From: Bradyrhizobium sp. NAS80.1
GTDB lineage: Bacteria > Pseudomonadota > Alphaproteobacteria > Rhizobiales > Xanthobacteraceae
NCBI RefSeq assembly: GCF_001908205.1
Contig: NZ_LGHL01000037.1
Coordinates: 57,615 to 121,614, forward strand
Length of the DNA stretch: 64,000 bases
Reading direction: 5' to 3'
Shown here: positions 37,575 through 46,501 of the stretch, piece by piece
Position numbering within the stretch: the first letter of the stretch is position 1
Layout: each line of letters begins with the position of its first letter
Translations under genes and position numbers: made by a program
The notes under the pieces: generated by a model
Database searches by the model: none
Seen by the model: the letters and a program-made list of their open reading frames with translations, nothing else
Told to the model about the DNA's origin: nothing

Positions 37575-38800
37575 TCCACAGCCTTCGTGACGATGCGGAT
37601 CTCGGAGGTCAGTGTCCGGTGTACCGGACACTTGTCCGCGATCTCCATCAGCTTTTTGCGCTGCTCGGCGTCGAGTGCGCCGTCCATCGCGATGTCGCGC
37701 TCGATCTGGTCGAGCATGCCTTCGCGCGTCTCGCACTCTGCGCAATCCTTGGCGTAGATCTTGGAATGCTTCAGCGTGACCGTGACGCGGTCGAGCGGCA
37801 GTGACTTGCGGTCGGCATAGAGGCGCATGGTCATGGAGGTGCAGGCGCCCAAACCGGCGAGTAGGAAGTCGTAGGGACCGGGGCCGGCATCCTCGCCGCC
37901 GGCCGCCACCGGCTCGTCCGCCACGAGACGATGGGGGCCGACTGTGATGTTCTGGTTGAACTTGCTCTTGCGGGTCTCCTGTACCACGACTTTGCGCGGC
38001 TCTTCTGCGCCATCCATCGCCTTCGCGGGTTTTTCCGTTTCGATGTAGCGGCTTGCCCAGGCCGCGATCACGTTAGCCGCGTAGAGCGCGTCCGCTGGTT
38101 TCGTCAGCAGATGATCGGCATGGTCGAGCGAGACGAAGCTCTTGGGATGCCTGGCCGCAACGAAGATCCTGGTCGCATTGTCGATGCCGACGGTGTCGTC
38201 GACCGGCGATTGCATCACCAGCAACGCCTTGTGCAGGCCGGTGACGTCCTTCATCAGCTCATGCTCGACGATGTCGTCGAGGAATTCGCGCTTGATCCGG
38301 AACGGGCGGCCCGCGAGCGAGACTTCGACCTCGCCCTGCGCGCGGATGTCGTCGATATGCTCCCTAAACAGGCCGGTGACGTGTGCCGGATCGGACGGTG
38401 CCGCGATGGTCGCGACCGCTCTGGCTTCCGGGATTTGGCCGGCTGCAGCCAGAATCGCGGCGCCACCGAGGCTGTGGCCGATCAGGATCGACGGTGCCTT
38501 GCGCATCGCGCGCAGATGATCGGCGGCGCGCACGAGATCGGCGACGTTGGAGGAGAACGTGGAATTGGCAAAATCGCCTTCGCTGGAGCCGAGCCCGGTG
38601 AAGTCGAAGCGCAACACCGCGATGCCTTTGGCCGCGAGCGCGACCGAGATGCGCTTGGCTGCCAGCGTGTCCTTGCCGCATGTGAAGCAGTGGGCGAACA
38701 GCGCGAAAGCCGCAGGCTCGCCGTCCGGCAACTCCAGTGCGGCCGCGAGCTGATGGCCACCTTCGCCCGTGAACTGAAAGCGTTCCGTCGGCATGGGCAT
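37571..38800 (-). CDS. Alpha/beta hydrolase-OsmC fusion protein
   Basis: This 409-residue two-domain protein has an alpha/beta hydrolase at residues 1 to about 255, with nucleophile elbow GHSLGG (ILIGHSLGGAAILA) and a late HADHLL. An OsmC/Ohr domain follows from about 275, with the peroxidatic-type cysteines in GACTSMTMRLYA and KCPVHRTL. OsmC proteins reduce organic peroxides with thiols; the fused hydrolase may act on esters or peroxidised lipids. The start may be 38800 or ATG 38794. The gene shares its downstream hairpin with the convergent MocR-type gene. Confidence 0.9.
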   Translation of the reverse strand: MPMPTERFQFTGEGGHQLAAALELPDGEPAAFALFAHCFTCGKDTLAAKRISVALAAKGIAVLRFDFTGLGSSEGDFANSTFSSNVADLVRAADHLRAMRKAPSILIGHSLGGAAILAAAGQIPEARAVATIAAPSDPAHVTGLFREHIDDIRAQGEVEVSLAGRPFRIKREFLDDIVEHELMKDVTGLHKALLVMQSPVDDTVGIDNATRIFVAARHPKSFVSLDHADHLLTKPADALYAANVIAAWASRYIETEKPAKAMDGAEEPRKVVVQETRKSKFNQNITVGPHRLVADEPVAAGGEDAGPGPYDFLLAGLGACTSMTMRLYADRKSLPLDRVTVTLKHSKIYAKDCAECETREGMLDQIERDIAMDGALDAEQRKKLMEIADKCPVHRTLTSEIRIVTKAVD

Positions 38801-38820
38801 CCCCCCGTCGTTGCTTGAAC

Positions 38821-39483
38821 CTAATCGCCTGAATAGCGTTGCTCGGCCCAGGGATCGCCGCGGTTATGGTAGCCGCGGACTTCCCAGAAGCCCGGCGCGT
38901 CGTTGGTCAGGAATTCGATTGCCTGAAGCCACTTCGCGCTCTTCCAGAAATAGAGATGCGGCACGACCAGCCGCACCGGGCCGCCATGCTCCTCCGTCAA
39001 CGGTTGGCCTGACCAGCTATGGGCGAGCAGAGCGTCCTCGGCGGCGAAGTCGTCCAGCGCGAGGTTGGTGGTGTAGCCGTCATAGGAATGTAGCACGACG
39101 AAGCGCGCATCGTCGCGCGGCTGGCATGCCGCGAGCAACTCGCTCGTCGCAAGCCCCTCCCACTCGTTGTCGTAGCGCGACCAGGTCGTCACGCAATGGA
39201 TGTCTGAAGTGAATTGTGCCTGCTTCTGCGCGCTGAACTCGGCAAAGGTCCAGAACACGGGATAGTCAACCGCACCGTAGACGTCGAGCCGCCAGCGCTC
39301 GCGCGGCACCGGCGGCACGACCCCGAGATCGAGCACCGGCCAATCCCTGGTGAGATGCTGGCCGGGCGGCAGGCGCTGGTCGTCCGGGCGCGTGACCCGG
39401 CCCGTGAGGAAGCGGCCCTCGCGCGCCCATTTCTCCTTGGTGCGCGTCAGCTTGCTGTCGGGCGGCTCGCTGTCGTCGACCAT
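38821..39483 (-). CDS. Sulfite-oxidase-like molybdopterin oxidoreductase
   Basis: This 220-residue protein resembles the molybdopterin domain of sulfite oxidase and the MsrP catalytic subunit. The conserved molybdenum-ligand cysteine is in DIHCVTTWS (about residue 97). Other features are GWEGLATSELL-like and HGGPVRLVVPHLYFWKSAKW blocks. It has no Tat signal and no dimerisation domain, so it is probably a cytoplasmic single-domain enzyme. It starts MVDDSEPPDSKLTR, three bases after the MHS transporter gene on the same strand. The substrate is unknown. Confidence 0.88.
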   Translation of the reverse strand: MVDDSEPPDSKLTRTKEKWAREGRFLTGRVTRPDDQRLPPGQHLTRDWPVLDLGVVPPVPRERWRLDVYGAVDYPVFWTFAEFSAQKQAQFTSDIHCVTTWSRYDNEWEGLATSELLAACQPRDDARFVVLHSYDGYTTNLALDDFAAEDALLAHSWSGQPLTEEHGGPVRLVVPHLYFWKSAKWLQAIEFLTNDAPGFWEVRGYHNRGDPWAEQRYSGD

Positions 39484-39486
39484 GAG

Positions 39487-40809
39487 CTACTCGTGGCGGT
39501 GCATCGCGGAAGCGTGCTTGGTGTCGCGCATGGTGGAATAGATGATCAGCGACAGGAAGATGACGCTGGCGAGATAGTAGTAGAACCACTCCTCATGCCC
39601 GATGGTCTTGAAGTAAAGCGCGATCGCCGGCGCGGTGCCGCCGAAGATCGAGACCGTGATGGCATAGGGCAGGCCGACGCCGAGGGCGCGGACGTTGGTC
39701 GGGAACAGCTCGGCCTTCACCACCGCATTGATGGAGGTGTAGCCAGCCACGAACAGCCAGGCGGCGCAGATCAGAATGAATGCCATGAATGGCGACTTGG
39801 TCTCCTTCAGCGTCATCAAGAGCGGCACGGTGGCGAGTGTGCCGGCCACGCCGAAAAAGATCAGCAGCGGCTTGCGCCCGATCTTGTCCGAGATGGCGCC
39901 GTAGATCGGCTGCAGAATGGTCGCGAAGATCAGCGTGCCGAAGATCACGAACGTGGTCTGGTCCTCGGTCAGGCCGACCGAGAGCTTGACGAAGGTCTGC
40001 ATGTAAGTGGTGAAGGTGTAGAACGCCGCGGTGCCGCCCGCGGTGAGGCCGACCACCAGCAGCAGCTCGCGCGGATAGCGCAGCAGGTTGGCGAGCGAGC
40101 CGGTCGGCTGCACTTTCTTCTTGGCTTCCTCGAAGGCCTCGGTTTCATGCAGGCCGCGGCGCATCACGGCAGCGAAGATCGCGAGCATCGCGCCGATGGC
40201 GAACGGGATACGCCAGCCCCAGGCCTTGAGTTCCTCGGGGGTGAGGAAGACCTTTTGCAGGAGCAGCAGCACGATGATCGCGGTGAGCTGGCCGCCGATC
40301 AGCGTGACGTACTGAAAGCTTGAATAAAAGCCACGGTGCTTGGGATCTGCGACTTCGCTTAAGTAGGTGGCGCTGGCACCATATTCGCCGCCGAGGCTCA
40401 GGCCTTCGATCACGCGGGCGAGGGCCAGGATCGCCGGCGCGGCAAAGCCGATCGTGGCATAGGTCGGCGTCACCGCGATGATCAGCGAGCCGAAGCACAT
40501 GAAGACGACCGACAGCGTCAGGGAGATGCGGCGGCCGAAATGGTCAGCGAGGTAGCCGAAGAACCAGCCACCGAGGGGCCGCATCAGGAAGGTCGCCGCG
40601 AACACCACGGCGGCGTTCAACTGCTGCACGACCGGGTCGTTGCCGGGGAAAAAGGCCGGGGCGAAATAGAGCGCGAACGCTGTATAGGCGTAGAAATCGT
40701 ACCATTCGACCAGATTGCCGATCGAGCCGATGAAGATCGCCTTGATCCGCCGTTTCGCGTCGGCGACGTCAAAGTGCTCGGAGGCCGGTTTGGTTGCTAA
40801 CTCGGTCAC
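39487..40809 (-). CDS. MFS transporter, metabolite:H+ symporter (MHS) family
   Basis: This 440-residue transporter has twelve predicted membrane segments and is related to alpha-ketoglutarate and dicarboxylate permeases (KgtP type). The family signature GNLVEWYDFYAYTAFAL is near residue 30, and the loop RPLGGWFFGYLADHFGRR follows. The GTG start at 40809 was chosen because an AGAGG ribosome binding site precedes it; the longer upstream reading overlaps the P450 gene. It likely imports an organic acid by proton symport. It is followed by the sulfite-oxidase-like gene. Confidence 0.92.
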   Translation of the reverse strand: MTELATKPASEHFDVADAKRRIKAIFIGSIGNLVEWYDFYAYTAFALYFAPAFFPGNDPVVQQLNAAVVFAATFLMRPLGGWFFGYLADHFGRRISLTLSVVFMCFGSLIIAVTPTYATIGFAAPAILALARVIEGLSLGGEYGASATYLSEVADPKHRGFYSSFQYVTLIGGQLTAIIVLLLLQKVFLTPEELKAWGWRIPFAIGAMLAIFAAVMRRGLHETEAFEEAKKKVQPTGSLANLLRYPRELLLVVGLTAGGTAAFYTFTTYMQTFVKLSVGLTEDQTTFVIFGTLIFATILQPIYGAISDKIGRKPLLIFFGVAGTLATVPLLMTLKETKSPFMAFILICAAWLFVAGYTSINAVVKAELFPTNVRALGVGLPYAITVSIFGGTAPAIALYFKTIGHEEWFYYYLASVIFLSLIIYSTMRDTKHASAMHRHE

Positions 40810-40841
40810 GCCCGGCCTCTCCGCTTGTCTTTTGGAAAGGC

Positions 40842-42062
40842 TTACATCGCCTTTCCGAGCAGAAATGGCAACTGGCGGGGGCCTCTCACCGTGCCCTGTG
40901 ACCAGGTCACCGTGCCTGCCGGATCGAGCCGGAAGTCCGGAATCCGCTTCAGCCATTCCTCCAGCGCAACCTGCATCTCCATGCGCGCCAGATTGGAACC
41001 GACGCAGCGGTGGATGCCGAGGCCGAAGGCGGCGTGGCGGTTCTCCCGCCGGTCGATCACGACTTTGTCAGCGTCCGGAAACATCTTGGGGTCGCGGTTT
41101 GCGGCCGGGAAGGACAAGAGCACCATGTTGCCCGCCTTGACCGGGCAGCCTGAAATCGTGGTCTCCTTGACCACCTCGCGAGCCATCGTCACCGGCGCAT
41201 AGGCGCGCAGCAGTTCCTCTACAGCGGTCGGGATCAGCCCGGGCTCGGCGATCAGGCGCTCGCGGTCGGCCGGCGTCTTGGCGAGATGCCAGAGCGAGGA
41301 GCCGATCGCGCTCCAGGTGGTGTCGATGCCGGCGATTAGGAGTAGCCGCAGCGAACCCAGCACGTGCGAATCCTCGAGCGGGTTGCCCTCCTTGTCCTTG
41401 GCGTTCATCAAGTAGGAGATGAGGTCGTCAGTCGGCTTCTTCTTGCGCTCCTCGATGTGGCCGCTGAAATAGGCGCTCATCTCCTGCACGGCCTGGAGCA
41501 GCATGTTCTCGTCCTTGATGCCGAGCTCAAGGATCATGTGGATCCACTTGACGAAGAGGTCGCTGTCGCTTTCGGGAATGCCGAGCATATGTGCGATCGC
41601 GCGCACGGGAATGTGTTTTGTGTACCGCGCTGCCGCATCCACGCTGCCCGCGGCGATGAAGTCGTCGATCAGCTCGTTGCAGATGGCGCGAACCCGCGGC
41701 TCGAGCCTCTTCATCGCGTCCGGCGTGAAGGGCGGCAGCAGCAATTGCTTCGCCGGCTTGTGCACGGGTGGATCGGAGGTGATCGGCGGGGCGGCGTTCC
41801 GGGCGATCTCGGGCCGTACATTACGGACGATGATTCGGCGCGAGGAGAAATGCTCGGTGTCGTTGGCGATCTCGCGCACCGCCTCATAGGTTGTCGGCAT
41901 GTAGCAGCCGAGGAAACGCTCGGTGTGCACGACCGGGCTCGCGGCGCGCAGCTCGTCCCAGATCGGAAAAGGATCTTCCGTCCACTGAGGATCGGTGTGG
42001 TCGAAATCATGGACCCAGTCGGTCACGGGCGGATGGGCGGCGGGCTGGCTGACGTCGGACAT
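40842..42062 (-). CDS. Cytochrome P450 (class I, with adjacent ferredoxin)
   Basis: This 406-residue bacterial P450 monooxygenase has the I-helix LLIAGIDTTWSA, the K-helix EELLRAY and the haem loop FGLGIHRCVGSNLAR with its ligand cysteine. No membrane anchor is seen. ATG 42062 (MSDVSQPAAHPPV) was chosen over an upstream ATG because the conserved domain begins soon after. It lies 58 bases downstream of a small ferredoxin gene on the same strand, so the ferredoxin is its probable electron donor. A ferredoxin reductase is not encoded nearby. The substrate is unknown. Confidence 0.93.
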   Translation of the reverse strand: MSDVSQPAAHPPVTDWVHDFDHTDPQWTEDPFPIWDELRAASPVVHTERFLGCYMPTTYEAVREIANDTEHFSSRRIIVRNVRPEIARNAAPPITSDPPVHKPAKQLLLPPFTPDAMKRLEPRVRAICNELIDDFIAAGSVDAAARYTKHIPVRAIAHMLGIPESDSDLFVKWIHMILELGIKDENMLLQAVQEMSAYFSGHIEERKKKPTDDLISYLMNAKDKEGNPLEDSHVLGSLRLLLIAGIDTTWSAIGSSLWHLAKTPADRERLIAEPGLIPTAVEELLRAYAPVTMAREVVKETTISGCPVKAGNMVLLSFPAANRDPKMFPDADKVVIDRRENRHAAFGLGIHRCVGSNLARMEMQVALEEWLKRIPDFRLDPAGTVTWSQGTVRGPRQLPFLLGKAM

Positions 42063-42120
42063 CTCGGGAACCTCTCGGGGGGCGTGGTCGCTGAAGGCAC
42101 ACAAGCGGGCGGAGAGCGCG

Positions 42121-42330
42121 CTACTCCTCGATCACATCGATTGCGATTTCCGGACAATTGGATTTGGCAAGCCAGGCCTTGTCTTCAAGGCCCGGAGGGA
42201 CCGTGCCGTCTCCGGCCTCATGGGCGTTGCCGTATTCGTCGAGTTCGAAAAGCTCCGGCGCCAGCGCCTTGCAGCGCGCGTGGCCCTGGCATTTGTCGGG
42301 ATCGACGTGAACCTTGAGTCGCTCTGCCAT
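42121..42330 (-). CDS. Small [3Fe-4S]-type ferredoxin
   Basis: This 69-residue ferredoxin probably passes electrons to the P450 that follows. Cluster ligands are in DKCQGHARCKALAPELF and SNCPEIAI. The second position of the usual CxxCxxC is histidine (CQGHARC), as in the [3Fe-4S] ferredoxins that serve bacterial P450s. ATG 42330 (MAERLKVHVDPDKC) was chosen by homology over an upstream ATG. It is the first gene of a two-gene unit. Confidence 0.9.
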   Translation of the reverse strand: MAERLKVHVDPDKCQGHARCKALAPELFELDEYGNAHEAGDGTVPPGLEDKAWLAKSNCPEIAIDVIEE

Positions 42331-42419
42331 TGCGGCTTCCTCGGCGTGTGTGCGGGCCTGAAAGGGCCGCGCGTTCCTCGTGTCAGAGATTATTCGCGGC
42401 ACTCACCGCGAGTTCTAAG

Positions 42420-42686
42420 TTATAGTATATTACATTCGCGACAGGCTTCCCGTGTCAAGCGCAAACTTATAGTGGACAGTCCAGCAATAATTGCGAAAGC
42501 GTCACCAAAAGCTGCGAAAGTTTCTAAACGCACAATCGCTGCGGTCACTACGCTTAATGCATACTCTAGACACAGGCCGGGCAAGTGTTCCGCGGCGGCA
42601 ATCGCTTCTGCTGCATCCTCGAGGCGGATTTTTTTGCGATTCTCATACAACCTTCGTACAACAAGCGCCCAGAAATCACGGACCAA
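42420..42686 (-). CDS. Hypothetical small protein, doubtful
   Basis: This 88-residue open frame (MVRDFWALVVRRLYENRKK...) has no recognised family. It uses codons such as TTA and CTA that are rare elsewhere in the window, and it lies at the start of the rearranged zone. It could be a foreign gene or a chance frame. I include it because no better reading covers this stretch. Confidence 0.25.
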   Translation of the reverse strand: MVRDFWALVVRRLYENRKKIRLEDAAEAIAAAEHLPGLCLEYALSVVTAAIVRLETFAAFGDAFAIIAGLSTISLRLTREACRECNIL

Positions 42687-42827
42687 ACTTCGGAAAGCTC
42701 GTAGCTTTCGAGGCAGAAGCCATCATGCATGAGCAGATGAAGCGGGACGAGGACTGCACCTTCGTCGCCGAGGAGATCATGAAGATGCGCACCGTCATGA
42801 GCGGGCTGGTCCAGGAGCGGACCCGTC

Positions 42828-42890
42828 CTGCAGTGGGGCATCAGTCACCCCGACATGATGGACAGTCTCATCGCGATGGTGCCGCTCGCC
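42828..42890 (+). pseudogene. MetX-like hydrolase fragment, inverted piece
   Basis: This 21-codon fragment (LQWGISHPDMMDSLIAMVPL...) matches the region just after the nucleophile of homoserine O-acetyltransferase-like alpha/beta hydrolases. It is open on both sides and lies head to head with the N-terminal fragment at 42889-43131; the join is at 42889-42890. Upstream, 42725-42827 carries an unrelated frame (MHEQMKRDEDCTFVAEEI...) that I cannot identify. Confidence 0.6.
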
Positions 42891-43131
42891 AATCAATGCG
42901 GTGATGATTACCGCTGATCGCCGTGACGACCAGGATCGCGTTCGACTTCTTAGCGTTTCGTGTTCCGTGGGTGACGTAGGAAATCGAAAAATCCTTTATG
43001 ACCTCGCCGCTTTCCAGTCTGAGGTCGCCTTCGCTGAATAGTTGATGTGGTGGCTGGCTTGGCGTATGAGCCCCCGTGGCCGTTGTAATAGCAAGCAAGG
43101 CAATTCCGGCCAATACAGCAACGCGCGACAT
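42889..43131 (-). pseudogene. MetX-like exported hydrolase, N-terminal fragment
   Basis: The first 81 codons of a homoserine O-acetyltransferase-like alpha/beta hydrolase are present, beginning with a signal peptide (MSRVAVLAGIALLAITTATG). They continue through GDLRLESGEVIKDFSISYVT and AILVVTAISGNHHRIDW. After that the homology ends abruptly. A fragment from further along the same kind of protein continues on the opposite strand at 42828-42890. The gene was therefore broken by an inversion with loss of sequence. The catalytic serine region and the whole C-terminal half are missing, so no function is expected. Confidence 0.7.
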
Positions 43132-43200
43132 ACGTCCCTCCCAAATACGATTGTATTGTCAAGCTGCTTGATGCATGGACCACAGCCAGACGCGCGCAAT

Positions 43201-44256
43201 TTATTCTCTCAGGAATTTCAGGATTTCTTCGAGGAATTGCTCGCGGTTCTTCTCGAAAAGAACAAAATGCGTGGCGTCCTTGACCAAAACATTGCGCTTC
43301 ATCGGAGCGTGAATGAGTTCACGCATCAGGCCCGCGCGATCCTCCTGAAACGACCAGGTGTCGAAGTCGCCGCCGATCACCAGGGTGGGGGCGTATATAT
43401 TCGCAGCGTTCCACAGGGGCCTGCCGGTCGCCTGATAGAACGAATCTTCCAGCACACCATTTGGCGCACGCAGGCTTGGGGGCGTTCGGCTGTTGCTAGT
43501 CGGGTCAGTCACCAAACACTCGTTCCAGAATGCGGCAGGTAACGCTGGATCGCGGTACTCGTCCTTGTTTTCGACCGGAATCTCACCGTTCCAGCGCGCG
43601 GTATTCGCCGCCTCAGAGGCCACGCGATACGCGCCCAATGCGAAGTTGAACTCCGTCGGCTTGCGCTTGTTCTGCAGTCCGCTGCCTGGGCCAAGATTCG
43701 TGTGATCGTTAAACTTATAGAGCGGCGCGTACATTACCAGCTTCTGCACGTTCTCAGAGTGCAGCGAAGCATAATAGCCCCCCATCATGGCCCCCCACGA
43801 CCAGCCGATCAGTGTTACCTTCTGTACGTCACGCGTACGCTTGATATGGTCGACCATCGCTTCGATGTCGCGCAGCGCAAGATATGAGCGCGTGACAGGT
43901 TGATTTTTGGTGGCGGGCTCGTCCATTGCGGCCTCGCGGGTCGAACCACCGTAGTTTCGATAGTCGCCCATGTAGACGACGTAACCGCGATTCACGAGCC
44001 AGTCGGCCCAGGAATAGTCCTTGTATTGGAGATCAAAGTCGCAAGTCGAGGGGCTGGTCGCGCCATGCAGAAAAAGAACGATGTTGTCATTGGCAAACCG
44101 AGTGTTGCCTTGCACCATTTTCTCGCGAATGAAGATCTTGATTCCCCCGTCAAGTCCGTCGATCTGCATATCATTTTTGACAATAGCCGCCTGCTGGGCA
44201 GAGGCAGGCGCCACGCAGACAAGTGCAGCCAACAGCGCGATGATTGATTTTTTCAT
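43201..44256 (-). CDS. Exported alpha/beta hydrolase
   Basis: This 351-residue alpha/beta hydrolase has a clear signal peptide (MKKSIIALLAALVCVAPASAQ), so it acts in the periplasm or outside the cell. The nucleophile elbow is GWSWGAMMGG (VTLIGWSWGAMM). The oxyanion region is VLFLHGATSPSTCDF, and a late histidine is in VKDATHFVLFEK. ATG 44256 was chosen because AGGGAGGG precedes it and the signal peptide begins there. The gene looks intact although it lies inside the decay zone. The substrate is unknown. Confidence 0.85.
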   Translation of the reverse strand: MKKSIIALLAALVCVAPASAQQAAIVKNDMQIDGLDGGIKIFIREKMVQGNTRFANDNIVLFLHGATSPSTCDFDLQYKDYSWADWLVNRGYVVYMGDYRNYGGSTREAAMDEPATKNQPVTRSYLALRDIEAMVDHIKRTRDVQKVTLIGWSWGAMMGGYYASLHSENVQKLVMYAPLYKFNDHTNLGPGSGLQNKRKPTEFNFALGAYRVASEAANTARWNGEIPVENKDEYRDPALPAAFWNECLVTDPTSNSRTPPSLRAPNGVLEDSFYQATGRPLWNAANIYAPTLVIGGDFDTWSFQEDRAGLMRELIHAPMKRNVLVKDATHFVLFEKNREQFLEEILKFLRE

Positions 44257-44727
44257 AGTGTCCCTCCCTCTTTCCTCCCTGATATCAAACCCACTTCTAT
44301 CCGCATATTCCATAGGGCGCTTCGCGCGTCAGGTGGTCGATCGCCGAGCATTCTTTTGCGCCGCAACGGACGTAACCTCGTGCGGTCTTTGGATGTGCGG
44401 CCTCGGGTCGTCGATGCCCGGGCCTGCTTCGAGCGCATCCGCCCTTCTGGATATGTTGAAAAAGTCAGAACCTCAACCGCTCGAGTCGGGCTCGGATGTG
44501 CCTGACCACGCGCGCCTAATCTGCTTTTCGTCGAGCAACTGATGCAGGCGCCGACTCAGCCACCCGGAGGGACCAGCGGCCCAGTAGCCGCCTCTCGGCG
44601 GAGCAGCAAACAAAGGTGAGACGGAGTGAGGGATGCCGGCAACCGGTTGCGGCTGCAGCGGCGCCAACGGGACAGTTCCTGTCGTTGGGCACTCGGTTCC
44701 TCGCGGATCGTCAACAGCGATGCTGAG
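44257..44727. other. Intergenic region, 471 bases, no gene recognised
   Basis: This region lies between two leftward genes. Short open frames exist on both strands but none has a recognisable product or good coding features. The promoter of the exported hydrolase should be at the left end, where the GGGAGGG ribosome binding site lies. Confidence 0.5.
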
Positions 44728-45552
44728 TTACTGTCGAAACAAGCCATCCACGCGGAACGAATAGCCGACACCAACAATGTAACGCGGCGCATTGTGGTTA
44801 AGCCCAATCGCAAAATGGAAATCGAGCTGCTGCGTTGGGGTCAAATGGTACAACCCGCCGGAGTTCATGAGCTGGCTTGGACTGCCACCGGCTGGATAGT
44901 CGCCGACATACTCCGTAAACACGCTCATCTTCTCTGTTAGCTTCTTTTCAATGACAAATGTCGTCTCAGTGATTTGCTTGTTCGTAAAGTCAGCAGGACG
45001 GAAGAACTCGGTGAACATGCCACTCAGACCCCAGCCGTCGTGCAGTTCCCATGACCACGGGAATTGCAGGTACGGTTGAACACCACGGCCAGCTACTTCA
45101 ACGGCCCCGGTCGGGAGCGCCACACCAACCGTCATCGACAGATCGATCTTGCCAGGCACTGGACTGATTTGCCATTTCATGGCCGGAGCAATGTCTGAGA
45201 AGCCCAAACTGCCCGGCGCTTTCACGTTTGCGAAAAAGGTTGGGAGGTCCACTAAGACTTCCAGGCAGGGAGCAATACCGAGCCGCCACCGGGTGTTTGT
45301 GCCGTCCGCCGTTCGGCCACCGTCTCGCCAACTCAGGTTGACCCCATTTTCGCTCTGGAAGCTCCCGACCGGCACAACGAGACTTGAGTTTGTTACGTCC
45401 GGGCGGTCTGTAGCAATCTCATCGGTCGGCTGTGGACAGCTCTCCGCTCGCGCTTCGGCGACGGTCAGCATGAGAAATGCAACCAAAACGTATCCGCGAC
45501 AATGCAGACCTGCCCCAAGCCGCTTCATACGGCCCGGCTGATACGAACTCAT
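44728..45552 (-). CDS. Outer-membrane transporter-like protein (PF13557-type)
   Basis: This protein of about 274 residues has a signal peptide ending near AEARAES and a beta-rich mature part of the family often called transporter or phenol MetA-pathway protein. Features are DEIATDRPDVTNSS, FSDIAPAMKWQIS and a C-terminal strand YIVGVGYSFRVDGLF. It probably forms an outer-membrane barrel. The start is uncertain: 45552 or ATG 45528. It seems complete. A fragment of another member of this family lies at 56449-56700. Confidence 0.75.
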   Translation of the reverse strand: MSSYQPGRMKRLGAGLHCRGYVLVAFLMLTVAEARAESCPQPTDEIATDRPDVTNSSLVVPVGSFQSENGVNLSWRDGGRTADGTNTRWRLGIAPCLEVLVDLPTFFANVKAPGSLGFSDIAPAMKWQISPVPGKIDLSMTVGVALPTGAVEVAGRGVQPYLQFPWSWELHDGWGLSGMFTEFFRPADFTNKQITETTFVIEKKLTEKMSVFTEYVGDYPAGGSPSQLMNSGGLYHLTPTQQLDFHFAIGLNHNAPRYIVGVGYSFRVDGLFRQ

Positions 45553-45742
45553 AGGTGATCGCGCTCCAATGCTGGAGCCCGCCGCCTCCAGAACGATGCA
45601 GTTGCGAGATAAACAGCCTTGCTTGGCGGTTATTCCGCACAATCCGCACGTAGTTTTAAGAACGTTTCTAGAAAGCAGAAGCTAGGTTCGGCCGCATTTT
45701 CAGATATGCTTCGAGAGTGAGCTTGAGTGGAGGCGGTGCGCA

Positions 45743-46117
45743 ATGACCGCTTGGAGACCGCACTCATTTCCTCGATTTTCTGCAATCCTATTGCTCGTGC
45801 TTTGTGCTCACACGAGCGCCCTTGCGCGGGGAGCCGGATTTCCGCACGACGAACCATGGAGTTCCGAGCGTATCGATCACCTCCCTGCAGAAGTACGAAA
45901 TGCTGTCTTTGGCATGTGCAGAGTGAGACCGACCGCCGCGCAATACTTTGCGACCTATCTCGACAATGCGAGAATAGTCAAACTGCACTTTGAACATTTC
46001 AGTTGCGAGGGAACGCGCACCTATCGCCACTCGGACCGTTGCCTTCGCGAAGAGTTTGTACGCTCGAATTCGCACTACCGACTCGCGAGAAACTACTACG
46101 GTCGGTGTGGCGATTGA
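45743..46117 (+). CDS. Small exported four-cysteine protein, unknown family
   Basis: This 124-residue protein has an N-terminal signal peptide (SAILLLVLCAHTSALA) and is predicted to be periplasmic. I do not recognise the family. It is clearly paralogous to the protein at 54980-55327. Shared features in order are W...I..LPAEVR, G.C, FATY, a cysteine near the middle, CL, FV..SHYRLAR and a final CG. The four shared cysteines (GMCR, FSCE, RCLR, GRCG) could form two disulfides. Next to it, on the opposite strand, is a GDCCVxC gene, and the same arrangement occurs at the second copy. A role in metal or stress handling is inferred from position only. Confidence 0.7.
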   Translation: MTAWRPHSFPRFSAILLLVLCAHTSALARGAGFPHDEPWSSERIDHLPAEVRNAVFGMCRVRPTAAQYFATYLDNARIVKLHFEHFSCEGTRTYRHSDRCLREEFVRSNSHYRLARNYYGRCGD

Positions 46118-46266
46118 TCCATCAGAAGATTTTCTGCTCCTGGTTGGCAAGCATTTCGCCGACCGCGATCTGCTGATCTGGCGGGGTGAACTCGGACAGG
46201 CCGGTCACGTGCACGGCATCGCGAGCGCACAACAAACCGCTGCGGAGCGGACGGGGCCGGCGCTTG

Positions 46267-46496
46267 TCACGGCGCATTGCAACAGGATGCGACATCTGTT
46301 GTTACCGCGCGCTCGGCCTGGACGGGCGGGCACGGCACGGAGCCGTAAGAGCAAAACACGCAGCATCGCCTTGCTTCGGCCGCAGCCGCTCTCCGCAGCC
46401 CGTGCATACATAGAAGAACTGGCAGGCGTCTGTCGGCATCGTCTCCGATCGGGCGGTGCCACAGCTCGGACAGGTAATGACCGATTGAAGGATCAC
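46267..46496 (-). pseudogene. GDCCVxC-domain protein, frameshifted
   Basis: The frame starting at 46496 gives MILQSVITCPSCGTARSETM and then DACQFFYVCTGCGERLRPKQGD. A single base is missing at about 46366. The next frame then supplies CCVFCSYGSVPCPPVQ, the hallmark GDCCVxC end, and finishes at 46267. The intact copy at 55550-55753 shows the expected reading. The protein would be a small zinc-ribbon-like cysteine protein of unknown function. It is the last gene of the merT-merP unit, six bases downstream of merP. Confidence 0.8.
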
Positions 46497-46501
46497 GACA
46501 G

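Noticed and set aside
44473..44667. 64-residue minus-strand frame in the gap before the outer-membrane protein gene
   Set aside because: It has no family, no clear ribosome binding site and low-complexity content, and is probably chance.
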